A DNA stretch of 11,662 nucleotides, from contig CANQYA010000021.1 of the NCBI GenBank assembly GCA_947627965.1, positions 1 to 11,662 on the forward strand, in the 5' to 3' direction. The notes beneath the pieces were generated by a model. It was not told the origin of the DNA. It saw only the letters and a program-made list of their open reading frames with translations, and made no database searches. Positions 1 through 7,500 of this stretch are shown piece by piece (the first letter of the stretch is position 1; every line of letters starts with the position of its first letter). The DNA is from an uncultured Bacilli bacterium (GTDB taxonomy: Bacteria > Bacillota_I > Bacilli_A > RF39 > UBA660). The position numbers and the translations under genes were made by a program.

Positions 1-594
1 TATCTCTCCAAAATTAATACCAGTATCTGCTTTTTCTTCATTATCATAAAGTATCTTTTGTGATAATCTTGTTGGAACGATACTTGGATCTTTTTGTTCT
101 TTATCACTTAAATCTTGTACATAAATTATATCTATTTGTAACTCATTATCTTTTAAGTTAGGGTCTTTTGTTACATCTTTGTATTTGATAGTTACAGTAA
201 ATGTTTTTTCTTGTCCATGACTAAGTTTATCTCCCTCTTTTATTCCTTCTATTATAAATTCTATTGCGTCACTTCCAAGTTGTGTTGCATTTATCTTATT
301 GATAATCGCATTTAAACTTCCTTTATTTTCTACTGTTATTTGATAAACTATTTCGTCTCCTGGAGAAATTAATCCTATATCAAAGGTTGCTAAAGTTCCT
401 GTTGCTTCAGGAGGTGTTTTTTCTACTGCTCCTCCTTTTATAGATACTTGTTCAATTTTAGTAAATAATATATTCCAAGTACTAGTAATATTAGCTGTAC
501 CATTTATTTTTATATTTGATACAAATGCTGAATACCCTATAGTCATAACTAATATTGCTATACACATAGATAGTATTATTACTTTTTTATTCAT
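1..594 (-). CDS. Exported TasA/SipW-type surface protein, N-terminal part (runs off the left edge)
   Basis: An open frame of 198 codons starts at ATG 592-594 and continues past the window edge, so the C-terminus is missing. The N-terminus is MNKK followed by a hydrophobic segment (about residues 5-25) containing MTIGYSAFVSN and then INGTANIT. This resembles the SipW-cognate or TasA/CalY-like exported proteins common in gut Bacillota. Residues from about 60 on (GLISPGDEIVYQITVENKGS) read as a beta-sandwich domain of the kind seen in such envelope proteins. The product is probably secreted or held at the membrane or wall; its function is unknown. A GGAG lies 10 nt before the start (605-608), with AAGGA directly abutting the ATG. 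The gene seems to have its own promoter carrying a ten-G tract. The family call is from motif memory; the reading frame itself is secure. Confidence 0.75.
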   Translation of the reverse strand, partial: MNKKVIILSMCIAILVMTIGYSAFVSNIKINGTANITSTWNILFTKIEQVSIKGGAVEKTPPEATGTLATFDIGLISPGDEIVYQITVENKGSLNAIINKINATQLGSDAIEFIIEGIKEGDKLSHGQEKTFTVTIKYKDVTKDPNLKDNELQIDIIYVQDLSDKEQKDPSIVPTRLSQKILYDNEEKADTGINFGEI

Positions 595-632
595 TCCTTA
601 CCATCTCCGAACTTATTATACTACATAATATC

Positions 633-661
633 ATTATACCCCCCCCCCTAGGGTTTTGCAA
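633..661 (-). promoter_or_regulatory. Promoter with poly-G spacer, candidate phase-variable switch
   Basis: On the minus strand, TTGCAA (661-656; 4 of 6 matches to TTGACA) and a perfect TATAAT (638-633) are separated by exactly 17 nt. That spacer is AACCCTA followed by ten Gs. An A/T-rich stretch (663-674) lies just upstream of the -35. The predicted transcript start is near 626, giving a leader of about 30 nt before the ATG at 594. Gain or loss of Gs by slipped-strand mispairing would change the spacing and so promoter strength. The boxes and spacing are seen directly; the switching is inferred. Confidence 0.6.
639..648. repeat. Homopolymer tract of ten C (plus strand) / ten G (minus strand)
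   Basis: Ten consecutive Cs stand in strongly AT-rich DNA; no other C or G run I saw in the window exceeds five. The tract sits wholly between the -35 and -10 of the promoter reading toward 594. Its length is also the kind of value that sequencing and assembly can get wrong. Confidence 0.9.
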
Positions 662-671
662 GAAAAAATTT

Positions 672-1673
672 TTACCTCTTTTTTTGCCACTTATTACTAG
701 AAACTGCATTATTAATAGGTCCTTGCATTTTCTTAATTAATGACTTGGGTGTTATTGGTAAATACATCTTAGATATAGGTATTACTTCTTCTCTATCAAA
801 TGGCAATAAGATAGTATTTATCTCCATCTCATTAGTTAAATTATTATTTTTTAAGGTTATTTCATAAATGTTAGTATAACTACGATTAGGTGAACTATAA
901 CAAGCAGGAACATTTACTACTAAAGAACCATCACTATTAACAAATATCTCGTTATGATGGGTATGTCCTCTTAAAATTAAATCAAAATTCATATTAGGAT
1001 ATAAATCTTTTATTTCACTATCATATTTCATTTTTTTATCGATAAAGAAAGGGTGATGCAACAAAACATTAATATTTCCTATTTGTAATCGACTATTTTT
1101 ATAACCTAAAAAATGCATATCTAATCTTCTTTTACTAATAACTTTAGATATATCAATTCCATTATTAAGACCACGATAATCATGATTACCTAATATATAT
1201 AAAGTATTAATTTTATCATATTTAGGATAATTTCTCGTTAAATAATCTATTTGATCATGAAGATCTAATAATCTAATACGGGAAGAGTTTTTTTCTTCTA
1301 ATTCGCATCCTTCTATAATATCTCCTAAGTGAAAAACATATTTAATATTTTTTTCATTAGCGTACTCATAAGCTCTTTTTACTAAGTTAGGATTATCATA
1401 AATATTTCCATAATGAGTATCAGCTATAACGATAAAGGAAAAAGAAGGACCAGTATTTATTTGAACAGTATCTTGTAAAGGATAAGGAACATTATTAGCT
1501 AATTGAAATTTAACACCTGCATCATTAAAAAAACGGTTTATTAAATATCCTTTTTCGCTTAATTCATTTAACTTTGAAGCTATATCCGAAGGACATAATC
1601 CCGTTTTTTCCTTTATATGAAGAATAGTAACCCCTTTCTTTAACATATCAATAATAATTTTATCTATTTCCAT
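672..1673 (-). CDS. Calcineurin-like metallophosphoesterase with N-terminal winged-helix-like domain
   Basis: The protein is 333 residues from the ATG at 1671-1673. An in-frame GTG at 1680-1682 would add three residues, but the G-rich AGGGTGGT lies just 5' of the ATG and acts better as its ribosome-binding site. Counting from that GTG, residues 1-60 look like a winged helix-turn-helix, and from about residue 83 there is a metallophosphatase core: DTH (88-90), LGD (119-121), GNHD (165-168), LHHP (208-211) and GHTHH (239-243). These are the usual dinuclear-metal ligands of calcineurin-like phosphoesterases. No signal peptide is visible, so it is probably cytoplasmic. The substrate cannot be read; nucleic acid or nucleotide is a guess from the N-terminal domain. 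It is divergent from the HAD phosphatase gene, and 77 bp separate it from the downstream surface-protein gene. Confidence 0.88.
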   Translation of the reverse strand: MEIDKIIIDMLKKGVTILHIKEKTGLCPSDIASKLNELSEKGYLINRFFNDAGVKFQLANNVPYPLQDTVQINTGPSFSFIVIADTHYGNIYDNPNLVKRAYEYANEKNIKYVFHLGDIIEGCELEEKNSSRIRLLDLHDQIDYLTRNYPKYDKINTLYILGNHDYRGLNNGIDISKVISKRRLDMHFLGYKNSRLQIGNINVLLHHPFFIDKKMKYDSEIKDLYPNMNFDLILRGHTHHNEIFVNSDGSLVVNVPACYSSPNRSYTNIYEITLKNNNLTNEMEINTILLPFDREEVIPISKMYLPITPKSLIKKMQGPINNAVSSNKWQKKR

Positions 1674-1691
1674 TATGACCACCCTATACTA

Positions 1692-1700
1692 AGTATATCA
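1692..1700 (-). promoter_or_regulatory. Extended -10 promoter for the phosphoesterase gene
   Basis: The minus strand reads TGATATACT, matching the extended -10 pattern TGnTATAAT with one change. The -35 region is weak (TATTTT at 1720-1715). Predicted initiation near 1685 leaves a leader of only about 12 nt, which contains the ribosome-binding site of the ATG at 1673. Confidence 0.5.
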
Positions 1701-1732
1701 CATATAATTACTTAAAAATATATTTTTTGATA

Positions 1733-1741
1733 TGTTATAAT
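1733..1741 (+). promoter_or_regulatory. Extended -10 promoter for the HAD phosphatase gene
   Basis: TGTTATAAT is a perfect extended -10 with no clear -35. Predicted initiation near 1748 leaves a leader of roughly 9 nt before the ATG at 1757. It diverges from the promoter at 1692-1700, and the two share the same short A/T-rich segment. Confidence 0.5.
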
Positions 1742-1756
1742 AGAAATGGTGAAAAT

Positions 1757-2557
1757 ATGAAATTAGAAAATATTAAGTTAATAACTATCGATATAGATGG
1801 TACTTTATGTAATAATCAAAGTGGAATTAATGAAGAAACAATTAAAGCAATTGAAAAAGTGAAAGATAAAGGAATAATTGTTGTTTTATGTACTGGTAGG
1901 TGGTTTTATTATTCTTACTTAATCCATGAAAAAGTAAAAGCTTCTAATTATCTTATTACTAGTAATGGTTCTGAATTATATGACTTTAATAAAAATGATT
2001 ATCTTTTTAATAGTAAAATAAATAGAAATAGTATTGCTTTTATTTGGGATTATTGTCTTAAAAATAATATTAATTGTTACTTGAATGGTAATCCTTATCG
2101 TTATATTAATAAGTATTGCCCAATTGGTACTGAATGTAAAATGATTAATGATATTGAAGAAGTAAATAATATTGATATTTATCAAATAATAGTTGAAAGT
2201 TATAATTTAGATGTAATGACCGAACTTGAACAACTTATTACTAATAATAATCTAATTATTGGCAATAAATCAGTAAGTTACTCGGAAAGAAAACTTAATT
2301 CTTTTTATTCTTTTGATATTAATAATAAAGGAATTAGTAAAGGTAAAACACTTAAATATTTACTAAATACTTTACAATTAAAAGAAGAAAATGTCTTATG
2401 TTTTGGTGATGGTGAAAATGATATTAGCCTTTTTGATGGAAATTATGTTAAGGTAGCAATGGGTAATGCTCATCCCCTTCTTAAAGAGAAAGCTGATTTT
2501 ATAACTTTGTCTAATGAAGAAAATGGTATTAGTTATTTTATCGATAAATATTTTTAA
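1757..2557 (+). CDS. Cof-type HAD-superfamily phosphatase (IIB subfamily)
   Basis: The protein is 266 residues from the ATG at 1757. An upstream in-frame TTG at 1727 falls before the -10 box and is unlikely to be used. All four HAD motifs are visible, counting from this ATG: DIDGT (12-16; nucleophile D12, acid D14), TSN (68-70), K195 or K197 in GISKGKTL, and GDGEND (217-222). The region between motifs II and III (about 80-185) is the large C2B-type cap of Cof hydrolases. Such cytoplasmic Mg-dependent phosphatases act on sugar phosphates, flavin or cofactor phosphates; the substrate cannot be told from sequence. The ribosome-binding site is weak (GGTG). It is divergent from the metallophosphoesterase, and the R-M module follows 72 bp later with its own promoter. 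Confidence 0.9.
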   Translation: MKLENIKLITIDIDGTLCNNQSGINEETIKAIEKVKDKGIIVVLCTGRWFYYSYLIHEKVKASNYLITSNGSELYDFNKNDYLFNSKINRNSIAFIWDYCLKNNINCYLNGNPYRYINKYCPIGTECKMINDIEEVNNIDIYQIIVESYNLDVMTELEQLITNNNLIIGNKSVSYSERKLNSFYSFDINNKGISKGKTLKYLLNTLQLKEENVLCFGDGENDISLFDGNYVKVAMGNAHPLLKEKADFITLSNEENGISYFIDKYF

Positions 2558-2559
2558 TA

Positions 2560-2583
2560 CTTTTTCAGAAATTCTTCGAAAAG
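2560..2583 (+). terminator. Weak hairpin after the HAD phosphatase gene
   Basis: TTTTC (2562-2566) pairs with GAAAA (2578-2582). After a bulged A, GAA (2568-2570) pairs with TTC (2575-2577) around an ATTC loop, and GTTATTTTA follows. The stem is AT-rich and imperfect, so this is only a possible terminator. Confidence 0.25.
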
Positions 2584-2596
2584 TTATTTTATTACG

Positions 2597-2605
2597 TGGT
2601 ATAAT
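2597..2605 (+). promoter_or_regulatory. Extended -10 promoter of the R-M module
   Basis: TGGTATAAT is a perfect extended -10 with no convincing -35 17 nt upstream. Predicted initiation near 2612 falls close to the GAGGCGGTG ribosome-binding site of the methyltransferase start at 2630. I saw no controller-protein gene or obvious operator repeat here. Confidence 0.5.
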
Positions 2606-2629
2606 TCATATGAGAGGCGGTGTCATATC

Positions 2630-3592
2630 ATGGAATTAAAGAAAATGAAATTTATTGATTTGTTTGCCGGTATCGGTGGATTTAGATATGCACTCGAAGC
2701 TTTTAAATGTGAATGTGTTTTTTCGTCTGAATGGGATAAATACTGTCAGGAAAGTTATAATTTAAACTTTGGAGAAACGCCTTATGGTGATATAACCAAA
2801 ATAGACGAAAAAGATATACCTAATTTTGATATACTTTGTGCTGGTTTTCCCTGTCAACCATTTAGTATTTCCGGAAAACAAAAAGGATTTGACGATACAA
2901 GAGGAACATTATTCTTTGATATAGTAAGAATTGTTAATTATCATAAACCTAAAATTATATTTTTAGAGAATGTTAAAAATTTAAAAGCCCACAATGGCGG
3001 TGCGACTTTTGAAGTTATTTCCAATACCCTTGATAACTTAAATTACAATATATATTATAAAGTTTTAAATGCTAAAAACTTTGATTTGCCACAAAATAGA
3101 GAAAGAATTACCATTGTTTGTATAAGAAAAGATATTGATAATGGGAAATTCAAATTTCCAAAACCATCTAAAAAATTTGTTACTATTAGTGATATCAAAG
3201 AAGATGACCAAATTACAAATAAATATATACTTAATAGAAAAGATATTTATATAGACGAAAAGAAATTAAATGAAGCCATAAAAAATGGTAAAGTTCAAAA
3301 ACCATTACAAATTGGCATTATTGGGCAAGGTGGTCAAGGAAATAGAATTTATCACGAAAACGGTATAGGAATAACATTAGCTGCTTCAAGCGGTGGTGCT
3401 GGTTCCAAGACGGGTGCTTACTATATTAATGGTAAAGTAAGAAAATTAAGTCCAAGAGAAGCGGCAAGGTTACAAGGGTTTCCAGAAGACTTTAAAATAA
3501 TAGAAAATGAAAGTCAATCATTAAAACAATTTGGTAATAGCGTTCCAATTAATTTATTAAAAGAAGTGTTTAAAGGTCTAAAAGATATATAG
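2630..3592 (+). CDS. DNA (cytosine-5-)-methyltransferase of a type II R-M system
   Basis: At 320 residues this is a normal-length C5 methyltransferase with its motifs in order: I DLFAGIGGF (10-18, SAM binding), IV GFPCQPFS (72-79, catalytic Cys75), VI ENVK (113-116), VIII QNRERI (155-160), IX-like RKLSPREAARLQGFP (271-285) and X QFGNSVP (300-306). It transfers methyl groups from SAM to C5 of cytosine in one recognition sequence. The target-recognition region is roughly 185-270, with a Gly-rich stretch at 228-262. I cannot read the specificity from it. The start at 2630 follows GAGGCGGTG at a suitable distance; an ATG five codons later is less well placed. The endonuclease gene follows after 10 bp. 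The protected site would be the one cut by that partner. Confidence 0.95.
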   Translation: MELKKMKFIDLFAGIGGFRYALEAFKCECVFSSEWDKYCQESYNLNFGETPYGDITKIDEKDIPNFDILCAGFPCQPFSISGKQKGFDDTRGTLFFDIVRIVNYHKPKIIFLENVKNLKAHNGGATFEVISNTLDNLNYNIYYKVLNAKNFDLPQNRERITIVCIRKDIDNGKFKFPKPSKKFVTISDIKEDDQITNKYILNRKDIYIDEKKLNEAIKNGKVQKPLQIGIIGQGGQGNRIYHENGIGITLAASSGGAGSKTGAYYINGKVRKLSPREAARLQGFPEDFKIIENESQSLKQFGNSVPINLLKEVFKGLKDI

Positions 3593-3602
3593 GGGGAAAT
3601 GA

Positions 3603-4439
3603 ATGGAAAAATGGAAAGATTTTGAAAATGAAATGACAGGATATCTTAAACAGATGTTGAAAGATTATGATGTCTTAGTAAAACAATACGGAAATGTTAA
3701 TAGTACCATTTCCGATATAGAAATAACAATTAATTCAAATAAGAAAAAGTTTTATGTTGAAGTAAAAATGCCAGTGTCGCAAACATCGCAATTTGTTGTG
3801 GAAATAAAAAATAATAAATTTGTTTATGGTAGCATAAACAAATTTAAAGGAAATCAGTATTCTGATAAAATTATAAATATCCTAAATAATGATTACAATT
3901 TATATAGTAAAGTTGCCCAAAAAAATATCATTGTACCTGTTCCCGAAACAGTAGCATTTAACTGGATTATATCAAATATGAAAAACAAAAATGTTGCTTT
4001 TATAATATCGGTAGATAATGCTGGAAACAAAAAAGTTTTTTCACTAAAACAATTTAATGAATTTTTTAATATTAAAACCATTTTTAGAAGAAAGAAAAGT
4101 GGTAGTCAAAATTTACCTAAAAAATATTGTGAAGATTTTAAAAAACATTTAGATTTAAAATACTCAGAATATAAATATTCACTAAACAATAATGGTAAAA
4201 AATTATATTTAGATTTACCTTTAGACTTAAATAAAAATGAATGTTATATTGATAGTGATTTATTGCTAGATGGAAAAAGATATTTCTTATCCAATAAGGG
4301 AAATGGAAAGTATGAAATAAGAATAACATCTTCAACTAATAATCCTAATATTATTTTTGAATTATCTTTAAAAAATAATACTAATTTTGATATATTTACA
4401 ATTCAATGTTTAATTGAATATATAAATAATAATTTGTAA
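3603..4439 (+). CDS. Probable type II restriction endonuclease, PD-(D/E)XK type
   Basis: The 278-residue protein shows a PD-(D/E)XK-like nuclease signature near its N-terminus: SDIE with D38, a Lys-rich beta turn, then YVEVKMP with E53 and K55, followed by conserved-looking Q60 and Q63. The Asn/Lys/Ile-rich C-terminal part (about 165-278) has no domain I recognise and may carry DNA recognition or dimerisation. GGGGG six nt before the ATG is a good ribosome-binding site. It begins 10 bp after the methyltransferase stop, so the two are very likely co-transcribed, and this linkage is the main reason for calling it the cognate endonuclease. I could not assign it to a named restriction-enzyme family or site. 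A different nuclease role cannot be excluded. Confidence 0.72.
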   Translation: MEKWKDFENEMTGYLKQMLKDYDVLVKQYGNVNSTISDIEITINSNKKKFYVEVKMPVSQTSQFVVEIKNNKFVYGSINKFKGNQYSDKIINILNNDYNLYSKVAQKNIIVPVPETVAFNWIISNMKNKNVAFIISVDNAGNKKVFSLKQFNEFFNIKTIFRRKKSGSQNLPKKYCEDFKKHLDLKYSEYKYSLNNNGKKLYLDLPLDLNKNECYIDSDLLLDGKRYFLSNKGNGKYEIRITSSTNNPNIIFELSLKNNTNFDIFTIQCLIEYINNNL

Positions 4440-4488
4440 ACAGTAAAATTTCATTATAATAATTTGTGTTTAAGCTTTTTTACATTTT

Positions 4489-4520
4489 AAAAAGTGGCGA
4501 AAGAAATTTCACCACTTTTT
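4489..4520. terminator. Bidirectional terminator with GAAA tetraloop between the R-M module and polC
   Basis: AAAAAGTGG (4489-4497) pairs perfectly with CCACTTTTT (4512-4520). After one C/A mismatch, GAAA (4499-4502) pairs with TTTC (4507-4510) around a GAAA loop (4503-4506). The A-run and T-run flanks give a U-tract on either strand, so it can end both the endonuclease transcript and the polC transcript. The last base of the stem is the first base of the polC stop triplet. Confidence 0.85.
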
Positions 4521-7500
4521 TAAAACAAATTTAAAGTCATTTGACTAGATTCAGGCATACCATTAAGCATTCCCATATTACGCATTTTATCAGTAATAGT
4601 AAGGGATACTTTACAACGCTTTTGTAAGTCTTCAATACTAATAAAATCTTGTTTTTCTCTTTCTTCAATAATAGCTGTACTAACCGAATCCCCTAACCCA
4701 TCAATAGTTCTAAAAGGTGGGATTAAAGTATTTTCGTTATCTTTATCGATTAAGAAATATTTAGAATGACTTTTAGCTAAATCGATAGGACCAAACTTTA
4801 TACCACGAGCTGAAGCTTCTAAAGCAATATGTAAAGTTTCTAAAACGTTAGTTTCTTTATTGGTCTTATCGTAACCCTTTAACTCTAAGTCTTCAATTTT
4901 ATTTTTAATAGCGTCGTATCCTTTAATCATCGTTTCAATATCAAAATCCATTACTCTTATCGAAAAATAAGCTACATAATAGTAAAGAGGATAATATACT
5001 TTAAACCAGGCAATACGTAAAGCACTCATAACATATGCAACAGCATGAGCTTTAGGGAACATGTATTTGATTTTACGACAAGATTCAATATACCATTCAG
5101 GAACATTGATACTACGCATCTCCTCTGCCATTTCTTTCCATGTATCCGGGTCTTTACTAGCTTTACCTTTACGAACAAATTCCATTATTTTAAAAGCTCT
5201 AATAGGTTTCATACCCCAGTTCATAAGGTTAACCATGATATCGTCACGACAACCAATTACTTCTTTGAAAGGACAAACATTGTTGGCAATTAATTCACTA
5301 GCATTACCACTCCATACATCGGTTCCATGTGATAGACCTGATATTTTTACTATTTCACTAAATGTTTTAGGTTTAGTGTCAACTAACATATTAATAACGA
5401 ATTGCGTTCCCATTTCTGGTACTCCTAATGTTCCTGTTGGACATTTAATTTGTTCTTCGGTTACTCCTAAAGCACTAGGCGAAGTAAGTAAACTTAAAAC
5501 TTTTTGATCGTCCATCGGAATAGTCGTAACGTCAATTCCTGATAAGTCTTGTAACATACGTAATACGGTCGGATCGTCGTGTCCTAGAATATCTAGTTTT
5601 AAAACATCTTGATCGATTGCATGGTAATCAAAGTGGGTTGTTCGCCATTTACTAGTCTCATCATCGGCTGGGTACTGGAATGGCGTAAAATCAAAAACAT
5701 CCATATAGCCAGGAATAACAACTATACCTCCTGGGTGTTGACCAGTAGTCCTTTTAACACCTGTACAACCAATCGCAAGACGCTCGATTTCAGCAGTTCT
5801 TACCCCATCAATTCCTTTATCTTCAAAATATCCTTTAGCAAAACCAAAAGCTGTTTTATCTGCTACAGTACCAATCGTTCCCGCACGATATACATTATCT
5901 TCGCCAAATAACACTTTCGTATAAGCATGGGCACTTTCTTGATTATCTCCCGAAAAGTTTAAATCAATATCTGGTACTTTATCAGCATTGAAACCTAAGA
6001 AAGTAGCAAAAGGCATATCTTGTCCTTCTTTACCTAATTTTTCCCCACATTTAGGGCATTTTTTATCAGGTAAATCATAACCACTAGAATATTCTTTACC
6101 GTAAGGTTCGCCATTTTCATTATCGAACTCTGAATATTTACACTTAGGATTACGACATAAATAATGAGCTGGTAAGGAATTAACTTCGGTAATTCCCATC
6201 ATGGTAGCTACAAAACTAGATCCAACTGACCCACGAGATCCTACTAAATATCCTTCGTCGTTAGAATGTTTAACTAACTTTTGTGCAATTAAATAAATTA
6301 CATCAAAATTACCACCGATAATTCCCCCTAATTTTTTCTGTAAAGCTTGGTCTAACTCGGCATCATTTAAATTCTCGTCGTTTGCTTTTATATTATCACG
6401 AATAATCTTTTTAACATTATCTACACCTAGTATTATATTTTCGTGAAGTCTTTTAAAAGCTTCTTTTTCAAATTCCGCACTAGTCCACTCTTTTTCTTTA
6501 TTCATATTATCTTTAATCGCATCAAATAAACTATCCCCATAAAGTTCTTTCGCAATACGTTCTTCAATATTATATGGTAATGGATCGCCATACATACTAC
6601 TTGCTTTCGTATAAACAAGATCAGTAGTTGTCTTTTGACTATCAGGAATAATAGGTGCGAAAGGAACACCACCTGTATCAATTATTACTTCGATATCTTC
6701 GACCATATCGACAATTTTATTAGGATTATCGATAACAATAAGTTCCCTAGTCTTCTCGTCTAAAAAGTTAAAAGCATCTAACATTTCCTTAGTTGTTCTA
6801 AAGTATTGACTAGGTATACTTGTAATATTCTTTTTAGCTAAAGGATGTCTCCCACCCCCAGGCACTTTTTGGTTGACAATTATTTCTCGATAAATTTTAT
6901 CTTCGTCATTTAATTGATGTACATCACCCGTTGCTACTATTAATTTACCACTCGAAATAGTACATTCAATTACTTTTTTAATGTTATCCTCAAGTTCCTT
7001 TTCACTTTTAAAGTCTTCCGTTTGTATTAAATGATTATATACATCTTTAGGTTGAACTTCGACATAATCATAAAAAGAAATAATATTAGCTAACTCTTCA
7101 TCACTTTTACTGCGTGCTTGATTAAAGACTTCACTTTCATAACAACCACTACCAATTAAAAGACCTTCTCTTAATTTTTCTATTTCACTACGTAATATTC
7201 TTGGTGTCTTATATAAGTACTTCGTATTAGCTAAAGAAATAATTTTAAATAAATTTTTAAGTCCTACTTTATTTTTAGCAATCATATTGACATGATAACT
7301 GTTACCATATTTATAAATTTCGTCTTTAGCTACTAAATTATTTAAGTCTTTAATATATTTAAAATGTCGATCATCTAATTTGTTTAACATTTTATAAAGA
7401 ACTAAAGCTGTTCCTTGAGCATCGTAATCAGCTCGGTGGTGAGACTCTTCGTCCCACGGTACATCATATCGTTTGGTAATAGCTGTTAAGCTATGACGAG

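Noticed and set aside
1674..1682. Upstream GTG start for the phosphoesterase at 1680-1682
   Set aside because: It overlaps the G-rich ribosome-binding sequence that is correctly spaced for the ATG at 1671-1673.
1727..1756. Upstream TTG start for the HAD phosphatase
   Set aside because: It precedes the predicted extended -10 box (1733-1741), so it would not be in the transcript, and the added residues are not part of the HAD fold.
2630..3592. Naming the recognition site of the methyltransferase from its Gly-rich target region
   Set aside because: I have only a vague resemblance in memory and no alignment, so any site would be a guess.
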